DNA of 64,000 bases from DATLED01 sp963750255. Lineage in GTDB: Bacteria; Actinomycetota; Acidimicrobiia; Acidimicrobiales; CADCTF01. The DNA lies in contig CAVVPZ010000009.1 of assembly GCA_963750255.1 (NCBI GenBank), positions 62,001-126,000 of the forward strand, given 5' to 3'. Positions 34,501 through 42,804 of the stretch are shown in pieces. The position numbers and the translations under genes are program-made. Numbering within the stretch: position 1 is the stretch's first letter; every line of letters begins with the position of its first letter. Below the pieces are notes generated by a model. That model saw only the letters and a list, made by a program, of their open reading frames with translations. It made no database searches and had not been told where the DNA came from.

Positions 34501-34719
34501 ATGTCGGCGACGAGAACTCAGGTGTACCTGACCCAAGCCCAGCGCGAACGAATCGACCGGGTGGCTCGCGCGAAGGGGATCACCATGGCCGAGGTGATCC
34601 GAACCGCGCTGGACGAGTACCTCACCGACACCGCCGATCCGACTGAGGCGCTCGCAGCCACATTCGGCCGGGATCCCGACGCCCACGTCCCCTCCCGTGA
34701 CGAGTGGGAACGTGGCTGA
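34501..34719 (+). CDS. Ribbon-helix-helix antitoxin (VapB/CopG type)
   Basis: A 72-residue protein. RTQVYLTQAQRERIDRVARAKGITMAEVIRTALDEYL is a complete ribbon-helix-helix: one DNA-contacting strand and two helices. The C-terminal 30 residues (EALAATFGRDPDAHVPSRDEWERG) form the usual disordered toxin-neutralising tail. It should bind the VapC nuclease encoded immediately downstream and repress their shared promoter. The coding regions overlap by 8 bases. The gene begins just after a family B palindrome. Confidence 0.85.
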   Translation: MSATRTQVYLTQAQRERIDRVARAKGITMAEVIRTALDEYLTDTADPTEALAATFGRDPDAHVPSRDEWERG

Positions 34720-35059
34720 CGTCCTCGTGGACACCGACGTGTTCATTGATCACCTGCGCGGGGCGAAAGAGTTGAAGGCAGGCCGGCATCGCCTCCACTA
34801 CTCCGTCATCACCCGAGCCGAGCTCTTGGCGGGCAGCTCCGCCACCGAGACGGTCACTCAGCTCCTCGGACCACTTCGCGAGGTTCACGTCGACCGAGCC
34901 ATAGCTGAACGCGCCGGGCGCGTACGTCGCGAAGCAGGCATCCGACTTCCTGACGCGCTCATTGCTGCCACGGCCCTCGAACACAAGCTCGAGGTCGCGA
35001 CCCGTAACAGCCGTGACTTCGATCAGGTGCGCGGGCTCCGCGTTCGCCAACTGGGCTGA
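34712..35059 (+). CDS. VapC-type PIN-domain toxin
   Basis: A 115-residue PIN-domain ribonuclease. Acidic active-site residues are visible in VLVDTDVFIDHL near the N-terminus, RAELLAG, RLPDALIAATAL and NSRDFDQV, in standard PIN order. Toxins of this family cleave tRNA or rRNA when freed from VapB. GTG 34712 gives an 8-base overlap with the antitoxin gene; GTG 34697 is also possible and would add five residues. The toxin belongs with the RHH antitoxin at 34501. Confidence 0.85.
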   Translation: MADVLVDTDVFIDHLRGAKELKAGRHRLHYSVITRAELLAGSSATETVTQLLGPLREVHVDRAIAERAGRVRREAGIRLPDALIAATALEHKLEVATRNSRDFDQVRGLRVRQLG

Positions 35060-35115
35060 GCCTGATCCAGGCGAATGCGATTGCCTCGTTGCACGATCAG
35101 CGGGCAACCTACGGC

Positions 35116-35712
35116 ATGTCGTTCGGGCACTGGATGGAGATCGTGGAGGGCGACGTACGGGTGCGCCTCGGTCCGGTTCGGCGGGAAGACGCCCATCGTT
35201 TCGTGGCGCCCAGCGCCGACTTTGGCCTGCAGAGCTATGAGGTCGGCCGCTACCTCGGCGCGGCCTCCGCTCCGACGGTGCAGGACGAGGAGGAATGGTG
35301 GGATGGGGCGAGCAAGAACCCCGACCACCTGCACTGGGGCGTTTACGTGCCCGAGGACGGGAATGGATGGAAGCTCGTCGGAAATACGACGCTCCATCTC
35401 CGGCGCTTGGGACGCCAGGCCGAGAGTGGCTTCCTCCTCTTTGACCGAGCGTATTGGCGCAAGGGCGTCGCCAGCACCGCCCACCTGGGCCGGACGATGT
35501 ATGCCTTCAACGAACTCGACCTGCTGGAGATCACCAGCGCGGCTGACGCGCCGAACATCGGATCAAACAAGGCGTTGACCGGTGTTGGTTACGTGCAGAC
35601 CGGTATCCGATACGCCAACGGTGTCGTCGGCGGCGAGCCCGTCGACACCATCCAATACCTCTTGCCCAATCCTGGCAGCGAGGCATGGCGTTACTTTCTG
35701 GCGCCGCCCTGA
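35116..35712 (+). CDS. GNAT-family acetyltransferase (RimJ/RimL-like)
   Basis: About 198 residues from ATG 35116. The fold shows VRLGPVRREDAHRFV at the start, an insertion around the SYEVGRYLG helix, the central strand KLVGNTTLHLRRLGRQAESGFLLF and an acetyl-CoA-binding region with YWRKGVAST (RxxGxA/S-like), then ADAPNIGSNKALTGVGYVQTG, where the NxxSxxxLxxxGF pattern of RimL-type enzymes is recognisable. The substrate is unknown. In-frame TTG 35089 and ATG 35134 are alternative starts. It lies within the segment bounded by the two near-identical palindromes and may be cassette cargo. Confidence 0.75.
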   Translation: MSFGHWMEIVEGDVRVRLGPVRREDAHRFVAPSADFGLQSYEVGRYLGAASAPTVQDEEEWWDGASKNPDHLHWGVYVPEDGNGWKLVGNTTLHLRRLGRQAESGFLLFDRAYWRKGVASTAHLGRTMYAFNELDLLEITSAADAPNIGSNKALTGVGYVQTGIRYANGVVGGEPVDTIQYLLPNPGSEAWRYFLAPP

Positions 35713-35872
35713 CGACGAGATACCAGCCGAGTTTCACGCCGGCCGGATCCGGTCCACGTCTGCACTCGAGCGTGCCGCGAAGGCCGTGAGTTTCCTCTGA
35801 GACGCCGGTCGCAAACGCCGCTCTGTGCCTGACCGTGGAAGGTGCGAGGCGAAGGCGCGACCATGCAGGGCC

Positions 35873-36361
35873 ATGGGCACGTACCGCTTCCACTTCAGCG
35901 AGGATCCGACCATCGAGGTGTTCGTGCCCCGAATCGCGCCAACCCAGCAAGTGGAGGGCGCGTACGTATGGGCGGACGCCGAGGAGACGAGCCCTCGCTA
36001 CTGGTTCCCGCGCCACTGTCCCCGCGGCACCTGGCGGCGGCCCGATGGCACTGGTCGCGTCCACGCGATTCAGTGGGAGTGGTTTGATCGCTTCGTGGCA
36101 TGCGAGCTGTACGCCTACCGCTTCGACGCATCGCCGTTCCGAAAGAACCCGGAAGGCGGTGGGTGGGTGACGACAGCGACCGTCGAGCCTCTCGGTGTGG
36201 AGCCCGTCGGTCCGCTCCTCGACAAACACCGCGATTCCCGAATCGAGCTGCGACTCGTCGACGACCTTTGGGCGCTGTGGCTCGACGTGATCAACCAGGC
36301 CCGGCATCGAGTTCAGTGGGATCCGCCTGAAGAACCTGCGGCAGCGACCCGCCAGGTCTGA
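35873..36361 (+). CDS. DUF6886 family protein
   Basis: A 162-residue protein resembling DUF6886. It begins MGTYRFHFSEDPTIEVFVPR and continues with AYVWADAEETSPRYWFPRHCPRGTW, where the F-S-E-D, V-W-A and Y-W-F-P-R-x-C-P motifs are conserved. A fold related to small ADP-ribosyl-type or nucleic-acid-modifying proteins has been suggested by pattern only; no activity is known to me. The 160 bases upstream hold no clear gene. The ATG at 35873 is chosen because the family pattern begins there. Confidence 0.7.
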   Translation: MGTYRFHFSEDPTIEVFVPRIAPTQQVEGAYVWADAEETSPRYWFPRHCPRGTWRRPDGTGRVHAIQWEWFDRFVACELYAYRFDASPFRKNPEGGGWVTTATVEPLGVEPVGPLLDKHRDSRIELRLVDDLWALWLDVINQARHRVQWDPPEEPAAATRQV

Positions 36362-36375
36362 GTCCAAAAACCTCT

Positions 36376-36425
36376 CGTTTTGGGCAGCGTCAGATCGCGA
36401 TCGCGCTCCCACGCTTCCCAAAACG
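36376..36425. repeat. 50-bp palindrome, family B copy 3
   Basis: Differs from copy 2 at only about two positions over 50, including its imperfect right arm. It lies 14 bases after the DUF6886 stop and 44 bases before the Phd/VapB start. Confidence 0.85.
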
Positions 36426-36457
36426 AGGGGGTGAGGCCGGCGGCGTCGCACATTTGC

Positions 36458-36463
36458 TACAGT
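36458..36463 (+). promoter_or_regulatory. Putative -10 hexamer (TACAGT) of the Phd-type antitoxin gene
   Basis: TACAGT ends 6 bases before the ATG at 36470 without a ribosome binding site. The spacing is the same as at 1132 and 31140. Confidence 0.45.
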
Positions 36464-36469
36464 CGTCGC

Positions 36470-36724
36470 ATGTCCGAGGTTGCTTCCCGCGAACTTCGCA
36501 ACTCGACCCGATCACTCCTGGACCGCGTCGAGTCCGGCGAGACACTCACCATCACCGTCGACGGGCGCCCGACTGCCGTGCTGGCTCCGATTGGACGGCG
36601 ACCCCGCTGGGTTCCTCGCAGCGAGTTCGCCTCTCTCGTGCTTGCACACCAAGCGGATCCCGGCCTCGCCGAGGACCTCGACGAACTCGCAGGCGAGATG
36701 ACCGACGAAGTTCCCTTGTCGTGA
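36470..36724 (+). CDS. Phd/YefM-family antitoxin
   Basis: An 84-residue protein with the Phd/YefM N-terminal DNA-binding fold: SEVASRELRNSTRSLLDRVESGETLTITVDGRPTAVLAPIG, with the conserved S/A-R-E-x-R/K and G-x-P-x-A-V-L motifs. The C-terminal 30 residues are acidic (DPGLAEDLDELAGEMTDE) and should wrap the toxin. The gene overlaps the PIN toxin gene by 4 bases (GTGA). Pairing a Phd-fold antitoxin with a VapC toxin is common. It is probably autoregulated at the promoter just upstream. Confidence 0.85.
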   Translation: MSEVASRELRNSTRSLLDRVESGETLTITVDGRPTAVLAPIGRRPRWVPRSEFASLVLAHQADPGLAEDLDELAGEMTDEVPLS

Positions 36725-37107
36725 GTCGCGGTCTGGCGGACACCTCGGTCTTCATCGCCCGCGAGAGCGGTCGTTCATTGGACACGGAGACGCTGCCCGA
36801 TGAACTGGCCGTGTCGGTCATCACGATCGGCGAACTGCGGGCCGGCGTTCTCGCAGCGAGCACCGTCGAGGTGCGCGACCAGCGACTGGCCACCCTGACC
36901 GCAGCCCTTCAGCTGGACCCTGTACCGATCGACGGCGGCGTCGCTGCCGAGTGGGCTCGCCTCCGGGTGCTGCTCCGGGACAGCGGGCAGCGCATGCCGG
37001 TGAACGACTCGTGGATCGCGGCGACGGCGCTCGCTCTGGGCGTACCCGTCGTCACTCAGGACGACGACTTTCCAGATCTTGCGGATCTAAACGTCACCCG
37101 GGTGTAA
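36721..37107 (+). CDS. VapC-type PIN-domain toxin
   Basis: A 128-residue PIN-domain protein. Active-site acidic positions appear in GLADTSVFIARESG, VITIGELRAGVLA, MPVNDSWIAATALAL and VVTQDDDFPDL. The order and spacing are those of a VapC ribonuclease. GTG 36721 overlaps the antitoxin stop. The gene ends 39 bases from the stop of the convergent tadC gene, marking the border between the accessory stretch and the pilus locus. Confidence 0.85.
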   Translation: MSRGLADTSVFIARESGRSLDTETLPDELAVSVITIGELRAGVLAASTVEVRDQRLATLTAALQLDPVPIDGGVAAEWARLRVLLRDSGQRMPVNDSWIAATALALGVPVVTQDDDFPDLADLNVTRV

Positions 37108-37145
37108 CGGCCCACCGCACCTATCGACGAGCGCAAGATGGAGCC

Positions 37146-38069
37146 CTACCGGAAGGCTTTGTAGATGGAGCCGGCGGCCGGTCCCATGATCACGACGAGC
37201 ACGGCCGGGAAGATGAAGACGAGGAGCGGAAAAAGGATCTTCACCGGGAGCTTGGCCGCCTTCTCCCGGGCCCATTGACGGCGCTTGACCCGCAGCTCGG
37301 CGGCTTGGGTGTGGAGGATGCGCCCGAGGGGCATGCCCAGCGCGTCGGCCTGGGTGAGGGCCAACACGAAGTTGGACAGCTCGCGCACCTCGGTGCGCTT
37401 CTTGAGGTGCTGGAGCGCCTCTCGCCGCGACACGCCGAGCTCCATCTCCTTGAGCATGCGGGCGAACTCTTCGCCGACCGGTGAGGTGAAGTTCTGACAC
37501 ACGAGTGCCAGCGCACCCTCGAACCCGCTGCCGGCCTCGACCGACATGGCCAGCAGGTCGAGGACGTCGGGGAGGTCGCGGGTGATCGACTCCTTGCGCT
37601 CCTCCACCTTGCGGTTGAGCCACGCGGAAGGTGCCAGTGCAGCCACCGTCGGGATGAGCAACAGCCCGAGCACGGCGAGACGGGTGGCGGGGTCGAACAG
37701 GATGGCCCAGGCCAGGGCGAGCCCGGTGGCGGCCACGGTGAGGAGAACTTGGAGGGCGGCGAACTCCTCGGCCCGGATGCGGTGCGCCAGGCCGGCGAGC
37801 ACCAGTTGTTGGTGGACGCGGCCGACGTGGCGCCGCGGTGTGAGTCCGGCCACCCGGGCCAGGCTCTGGCTGGCGGCCGGGCCGAGCACCCGGCCGGCGA
37901 AGGGGGTCTCGAGGTTGGCTTCGTAGTCGGAACGGGGCTCGTCGTCGGTGTCGGCGATAGCGGCCAGGTATTCCGACGGGCTGTCCTGACGGCTCTGGGT
38001 CAGCATCAACACGATGAGGTAGCCGCCGACGGCGAGGATCAACACACCGGCGAGGAGGGCGAGGGTCAC
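37146..38069 (-). CDS. tadC: TadC, type II/IV secretion inner-membrane platform protein
   Basis: A 307-residue T2SF-domain protein. One N-terminal helix (ALLAGVLILAVGGYLIVLML) is followed by a cytoplasmic stretch (DDEPRSDYEANLETPF) and a central membrane pair. The T2SF helical domain reads DLPDVLDLLAMSVEAGSGFEGALALVCQ with a following ALxxLxxRxxxxELxxFV pattern, and two C-terminal helices (LLVFIFPAVLVVIMGPAA) end the protein. With TadB it forms the membrane platform that the CpaF ATPase acts on. GTG start 38069 is 1 base after the tadB stop. Confidence 0.88.
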   Translation of the reverse strand: MTLALLAGVLILAVGGYLIVLMLTQSRQDSPSEYLAAIADTDDEPRSDYEANLETPFAGRVLGPAASQSLARVAGLTPRRHVGRVHQQLVLAGLAHRIRAEEFAALQVLLTVAATGLALAWAILFDPATRLAVLGLLLIPTVAALAPSAWLNRKVEERKESITRDLPDVLDLLAMSVEAGSGFEGALALVCQNFTSPVGEEFARMLKEMELGVSRREALQHLKKRTEVRELSNFVLALTQADALGMPLGRILHTQAAELRVKRRQWAREKAAKLPVKILFPLLVFIFPAVLVVIMGPAAGSIYKAFR

Positions 38070-38070
38070 G

Positions 38071-39034
38071 TCAGACCTCGATCTTGACCATGCGGAGGAT
38101 GACGACGGCCCCGGTGATGATCGACACCAGGGTGCCGCCGAGAACGACCAAGCCCCAGCCGTGGAACATCGGGGCCATATACGTCGGGGTCGTGATCTGG
38201 ATGGCCAGCAACAAGAAGATCGGCAGCCCCGAGAGTACGAACGCCGAGATGCGACCTTCGGCGGTCAACACGTCGACCTCGCGGCGCACCTCCTCGCGGG
38301 CCCGGATGAAGTCGGCCATCGAGTGGAGCAGGTCGGCCAACTTGCCTCCGACGCTCTGTTGCACCCGGATGGCCTGGACGATCCAGTGCAGGTCGCGCAG
38401 CCCGACCCGCAACGCCATGCGCTCGAGGGCGTCGACGAGGGGATCGCCGAGGCGGGTCTCCTGCACGACGCGGGCGAACTCCTCGGCCAGCGGCGGGTCG
38501 GCGTCCTCGACCATCTGCTGGATGGCCCGCAGGAAGGTGTTACCGGCCGAGAGCGACGACGCCACCAACGAGATGGCGTCGGGGAGTTGTTCGGAGATGG
38601 CGCGGCGGCGGCGGGCCATTCTCCGGCGGGGGTAGTAGGCGGCGGCCGCGATCACGCCGACGCCGGTGGCCATGCCGAGCAGCGCTTGTTCGGTGATCGC
38701 CGCGGCCACGACGCCGCCGGCCGAGCGCGGCGACGGCGGTGAGGGCGACGTATTCACCGGGGCGGAAGGGGATATAGGCCCGCTCCAACAACTGCGAGAG
38801 ACTTCCCGACGCGTCGACCTGTTCGACGACGCGCCCGGCCAAGCGGACGGTGCCCTCGAACACCGGACGGCTGGTCTCGACGGCGCGTTCGATGTCGACG
38901 TCGCGCTCGCCGAAGGGGAGGTCGAGGATCTCCGACAGCGACTCCGTGCGCCCGCGAGCCCGGTTCAACAAGCTCGTGACGATCAGGGCCAGGCCGAGGC
39001 CGACGAGCAGGGCGGCGATGAGCTGGACGCTCAC
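38071..39034 (-). CDS. tadB: TadB, T2SF-domain platform protein, frameshifted
   Basis: Two overlapping frames make one protein of about 320 residues. The N-terminal part (GTG 39034) has a membrane helix (LIAALLVGLGLALIVTSLL) and the linker ERAVETSRPVFEGTVRLAGRV up to YVALTAVAAL. The C-terminal part resumes in another frame at AGGVVAAAITEQALLG and contains the T2SF helices (QLPDAISLVASSLSAGNTFLRAIQQ) and terminal membrane helices. One extra base at about 38721-38722, beside GCGCTC, explains the break. GTG 39034 overlaps the cpaF stop by 4 bases. Both halves are well preserved, so a consensus error is plausible. Confidence 0.82.
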
Positions 39035-40488
39035 GTGCCCTTCCCTCTGCGGGTTGCCGTCGCTGCCTTCTTGGTCGCCTTGGTGACGGCGGCCGGGCGG
39101 GGTGAGGGCCGGAAGGACGACGCTGGAACTTGAATGCCGGCGTCGGTCAGGCGGTCGAGGAACTGGGGCCGCAGACCGGTGGCTTCGAGTCGGCCAGTGC
39201 CCCGCTCCTGGCCCGGGCTCACCTGATAGAGGAAGACGTCCTGGAGGAGAATCGTGTCGCCCTCCAACCCCTGCACCTCGGTGACGGCGGCCACCACGCG
39301 GCGTCCGTCGGGCAGGCGTTCGAGGTGGATGATGACGTCGATGGCCGAGGCGATCTGCTCGCGGATGGCCCAGATGGGCAGGTCGTAGCCGGCCATGAAC
39401 ACCATCGTCTCGATGCGGGACAGGGCGTCGCGGGGGCTGTTGGCGTGGACCGTCGTCATCGACCCCTCGTGGCCGGTGTTCATGGCCTGGAGCATGTCGA
39501 GGGCCTCGGCGCCGCGGACCTCGCCGACGACGATCCGGTCGGGCCGCATGCGCAACGAGTTCTTGACCAGGTCGCGGATGCGGACCTCGCCCGATCCCTC
39601 GGCGTTGGGCGGCCGGGCTTCGAGACTGATGGTGTGGGGCTGTTGGAGTTGCAGCTCGGCCGAATCCTCGATGGTGATGATGCGTTCGCCAGCCGGGATG
39701 AACGACGACAACACGTTGAGGTTCGTGGTTTTCCCAGTGCCGGTGCCGCCGGAGACCAACACGTTGAGCTTGCCCCGCACACAGGCTTCGAGCACGGTCA
39801 CGGCGTCGAGGGTGAAGGTGCCCATCGACACCAAGTCCTTGGCCTGCAGCGGATCGGCGGCGAACTTGCGGATGGTGAGCACGGCGCCGTGGATGGCCAG
39901 TGGCGGGAGAATGGCGTTTACCCGCGATCCGTCGGGCAGGCGGGCGTCGACCATGGGCGACGACTCGTCGATGCGCCGCCCGACGGCCGACACGATCTTC
40001 TCGATCACCTGCCGGTACTGCTCGGGGTTGGCGAAGGCGGCGTCGGTGGGGTGGAGCTGTCCGGCCCGCTCGACCCAGATGTCGTCGTGGGCGTTGCACA
40101 TGATCTCCGACACGCTCTGGTCCTGCAGCAACGGGTCGAGCGGCCCGTAGCCGAGGGTGTCCTGGATCAGCTCCTGGACGAACTTGCGACGTTCGGCCGG
40201 GGAGATGCTCACGTCCTCGCGCTTGACGCAGCGGTCGAGGGCCGAGCGGACCTCGGCGGTCAGGGCGGCGCCGTGGAGGTCGACCATACGGGGGCCGAGC
40301 TCCTGGAGGACCAGTTGGCGGACCTTGCGCTTCGACTCCTGCCAGTTCTTCGTGGCCGCCGCGGCTTCGGCAGTCGGCGCCTCCCGGCGGGTGCGGCGCC
40401 GAGGCCCGGACGACTGCGCGGCTGTGTCGGCGGCGGCGGCGTCGGCCTCAGCCTGTTTGGCGGCGGCCAGTCGGTCGGAGAGCTTCAT
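39031..40488 (-). CDS. cpaF: CpaF/TadA secretion ATPase of the Tad pilus
   Basis: A 485-residue VirB11-like hexameric ATPase. The N-terminal domain includes LIQDTLGYGPLDPLLQDQSVSEIMCN. The ATPase has Walker A SGGTGTGKTTNLNVLS, the Asp box RIITIEDSAELQL, a Walker B-like DRIVVGEVRGAEALDML and the His box TGHEGSMTTVHANS. A Lys/Pro-rich C-terminal tail follows. It powers pilin assembly through TadB/TadC. ATG 40488 overlaps the natural cpaE stop by one base (TGATG). An apparent 898-residue CpaE-CpaF fusion frame results from the cpaE frameshift. Confidence 0.9.
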   Translation of the reverse strand: MKLSDRLAAAKQAEADAAAADTAAQSSGPRRRTRREAPTAEAAAATKNWQESKRKVRQLVLQELGPRMVDLHGAALTAEVRSALDRCVKREDVSISPAERRKFVQELIQDTLGYGPLDPLLQDQSVSEIMCNAHDDIWVERAGQLHPTDAAFANPEQYRQVIEKIVSAVGRRIDESSPMVDARLPDGSRVNAILPPLAIHGAVLTIRKFAADPLQAKDLVSMGTFTLDAVTVLEACVRGKLNVLVSGGTGTGKTTNLNVLSSFIPAGERIITIEDSAELQLQQPHTISLEARPPNAEGSGEVRIRDLVKNSLRMRPDRIVVGEVRGAEALDMLQAMNTGHEGSMTTVHANSPRDALSRIETMVFMAGYDLPIWAIREQIASAIDVIIHLERLPDGRRVVAAVTEVQGLEGDTILLQDVFLYQVSPGQERGTGRLEATGLRPQFLDRLTDAGIQVPASSFRPSPRPAAVTKATKKAATATRRGKGT

Positions 40489-41727
40489 CAGTGTGCGGCC
40501 TCCTTGACCGCGCGCTTGAACCATCGCTTGCGGCCGGAGTCGGGCGCCGCGGAACGCAGCGCGCTGTTCTTCGGGCAGGAGCTCGACCAGGCTGGCGGCG
40601 AGGAGCCGGCTGACCTGGGTCTCGGGCGAGGCGGCCAGCACCGGCATCCCCAGGTTGATGGAGCGGTGCACCTCCTTGGCGTAGGGGAGGGTGGCGGCAA
40701 AGCCCGCGGGCAACACCTTTTCGACCTCGGAGATCTCGAGGCCGACGTCGCTTTCGGCCTTGTTGAGGATGAGGCGGATGTCCTCGGCCGGCATCTTCAG
40801 CTTCTCCAAGGTGGAGAGGAACACGCTCATGTTGCGAACGCTGGGCAGGTCGAGGGTGACCATCACGTAGAGCTTTTCGCTCAGGTCGAAGGCGGCGAGC
40901 ACGACCTCGTTGAGTTGGCCGGGCGTGTCGATGATCACGAAGTCGAACCGGGCCCGGATGGCGTCGACGGCCCGGGCCACATCGGCGGGGGAGATCTGGT
41001 CGGCCTCGGCCGGGTCCTTGGGGGCGGGCAACACGAACACGCCCGTCTCGTGTTCGATGAGGAACTCGTCGAGGTCGTCTTCGAACTGCAGGTCGTCGCC
41101 CGCCTCGCGATGGAGCGCGTCGTAGATGGTGTAGCGAGGCCGCAGGCGCAGGGCAGTGGAGACCTCGCCGAACTGGAGGTCGAGGTCGATGATGCAGGCT
41201 CGCTTCCCCGTCGAGCGGGCCAGGAAGTAGGCCAGGTTGGTGGCGAAGAACGTCTTGCCGCAGCCGCCGGTGGCGCTGGCCACGGTGAAGACTCGTCCGA
41301 CTTCGGGGCCGCTGGGTTCGATGGCCACGGCCGCCGGCGCCGCTCGCCGCCCGAGGTCGACGGCTCGTTCGATGGCTTGGCCGAGTTCGTCCTCTTCGAC
41401 GTCGCCGGCCAGGAAATCGAGAGCGCCGATGCGCACGACGTCGCGCAATGCCACCTTTGGCGTCGACCCGAACGACAAGACCATGGGCAGGCCCGGATGG
41501 GCGTCGCGGATCTTCTGGAGTCGGGTCACGCCAGCCCGGGTGCCGAGGCTCGGTCCGGCCACGAGGACGTCGAGTGGCAGGAGGTCGTCGATGGCGGCCA
41601 GCGCGTCGCTGACCTTGGTCCAGCGGATGACGTCGGAGCCGGCCAACGTCGACGCGGCCACGACCTCGTCGATCATCTCGGCCAGAGTCTCGCCACGGTC
41701 GAGGACGAGGATGCGAGCAGGCTCCAC
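40488..41727 (-). CDS. cpaE: CpaE/TadZ-like localisation ATPase, frameshift near the C-terminus
   Basis: About 412 residues. The N-terminal 130 residues form an atypical receiver-like domain (ARILVLDRGETLAEMIDEVV, DVLVAGPSLGTRAGVTRL). The MinD/ParA-like ATPase has a deviant Walker A ASATGGCGKTFFATNLA, RACIIDLDLQFGEVSTAL and FVIIDTPGQLNEVVLAA. It marks the pilus assembly site. The true C-terminus (SGRKRWFKRAVKEAAH, stop at 40488-40490) is in another frame; one extra C at about 40563, where CAG-GCG-CTG reads CAG-C-GCG-CTG, shifts into cpaF's frame. The GTG 41727 start is 2 bases after the cpaB stop. Confidence 0.85.
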
Positions 41728-41729
41728 GA

Positions 41730-42467
41730 CTACTTCTGGATCTCGCCGTAGTTGATCGGCGGGGCGCCAGCGGGCTCTTGGTTCTCGGGGACGAGGGTTA
41801 GGTAGAGGCCCTCGTAGGAGGTGAGGAAGATGGCCCGGCCGGCGTCGGCGGGGGACAGGGCGAGCAGGTAGGTGAGTTGGGTGCCGGTGGGCCGTTCGCC
41901 CGACTGATCACCGGCCACTCGTGGTGCCACCTCGTTGGACACGTCGAGAATTTCTGCCGAGGTCAGCACGAGACGAACGGAAGGTCCGCCCGGGGCGTTC
42001 TTGATGACGCCGTAGACGTTGACCTTGTCGCCGACACCCACGTAGCCAGCGCCGCCGGCCACGAACGGGATCTGGATGGCGACGGCTTGTTTGTCGGCCG
42101 GGATCTTGATCGAGCCCTGGCGCAACGTCTCGGCCCGCAGGTCACTGGCCTTCACCTGCTGCCCGGCGGCCACCGGTGTGCCGACGACGCGGCCGGTGAG
42201 TTGATCGGCGCTGGAGAGGGCGTCGGCCGAGCGGGTGGCGGCGTCGACCTGTTGCACCGTGACGGAGTCGGAGGTGGCGAGGTCGCGGCCCACGGTCCCC
42301 GGCGGGATGGCCTTGGTGGCGACGAGGACCGGCACCTTGCCGGACGCGGCGCTGTTGTTGTCGTTGCCGTCGCTCGAGTTGCGGAGCACGACGAACACGA
42401 GCGTTGCGCCAACGAGGAGTGCTGCGATGCCGAGCACCAGCGGCAGGTTCGATCGTCGAGCAGCCAT
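41730..42467 (-). CDS. cpaB: CpaB/RcpC-like Flp pilus assembly protein (SAF domain)
   Basis: A 245-residue protein. One N-terminal membrane helix (LPLVLGIAALLVGATLVFVVL) is followed by an SAF domain (VPVLVATKAIPPGTVGRDLA and LTGRVVGTPVAAGQQVKASDL). The RcpC/CpaB C-terminal domain follows (AVAIQIPFVAGGAGYVGVGDKVNVYGV and LTYLLALSPADAGRAIFLTSYEGLYLTLV). It is thought to bind cell-wall glycan and stabilise the assembly complex. ATG 42467 is the first gene of the minus-strand tad arm; the other tad genes follow with gaps or overlaps of at most 4 bases. Confidence 0.87.
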   Translation of the reverse strand: MAARRSNLPLVLGIAALLVGATLVFVVLRNSSDGNDNNSAASGKVPVLVATKAIPPGTVGRDLATSDSVTVQQVDAATRSADALSSADQLTGRVVGTPVAAGQQVKASDLRAETLRQGSIKIPADKQAVAIQIPFVAGGAGYVGVGDKVNVYGVIKNAPGGPSVRLVLTSAEILDVSNEVAPRVAGDQSGERPTGTQLTYLLALSPADAGRAIFLTSYEGLYLTLVPENQEPAGAPPINYGEIQK

Positions 42468-42575
42468 TCGTTTCCTCACCGTCCCGCCTGTGCACGTTGC
42501 ACCGGCTTTGCCAGAGTCTCCAGCATCGGCTCGCTCGCGCCAATAGACCGATCCCGCCATTCGCCAGTTCCGAAG

Positions 42576-42585
42576 GGACTAGTCC
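42576..42585. promoter_or_regulatory. Palindromic site GGACTAGTCC
   Basis: A perfect 10-bp palindrome in the divergent tad promoter region. Nine of its bases recur with the same 3' flank at 42672. Confidence 0.4.
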
Positions 42586-42671
42586 GGTCGCCGTCGGGTG
42601 TGGTGTTGGGTGGCAGCTCGCCCACGTGAGGAGGGATTGGGGACGACTTCGGGTGAATTGCCCAGGGAGGT

Positions 42672-42681
42672 GACTAGTCCG
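42672..42681. promoter_or_regulatory. Second GACTAGTCCG site
   Basis: Direct repeat of the 10-mer GACTAGTCCG at 42577-42586, spaced 95 bases. The ACTAGT core is rare in such GC-rich DNA, which makes two copies in one promoter region notable. Confidence 0.4.
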
Positions 42682-42804
42682 TTGGAGTCATTGGATATGC
42701 CCTGTTTCGGCCATGGCGGTCGGAGCTGCGACGGGGGAAGCTTGGAGGGCGGCAAGTCGTCCCCTTGTGGACCGATTTCGTACCGCCCGATGGGGAGCGT
42801 TTGC

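Larger units (their letters stand above)
42468..42804. other. 337-base divergent intergenic region of the tad locus
   Basis: No convincing gene is seen between cpaB and the TadE-like gene. It holds the palindrome GGACTAGTCC (42576-42585) and a second GACTAGTCCG (42672-42681) 96 bases away, likely binding sites for a common regulator. A GC-rich potential hairpin (GGCGG at about 42747 with CCGCC near 42783) precedes a GGGAG ribosome binding site for the ATG at 42805. I could not match a c-di-GMP riboswitch here. Confidence 0.5.

Noticed and set aside
33418..34746. N-terminally extended phosphotransferase starting at 34746
   Set aside because: The extra 130 residues would be translated from the family B palindrome and the vapB promoter and gene on the opposite strand.
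39031..41727. An 898-residue CpaE-CpaF fusion protein
   Set aside because: The natural cpaE C-terminus and its stop (overlapping the cpaF ATG as TGATG) are intact in another frame, and one extra base explains the apparent fusion.
42700..42804. c-di-GMP riboswitch upstream of tadE
   Set aside because: GC-rich hairpins are possible, but I could not align the conserved GEMM core or tetraloop-receptor elements.
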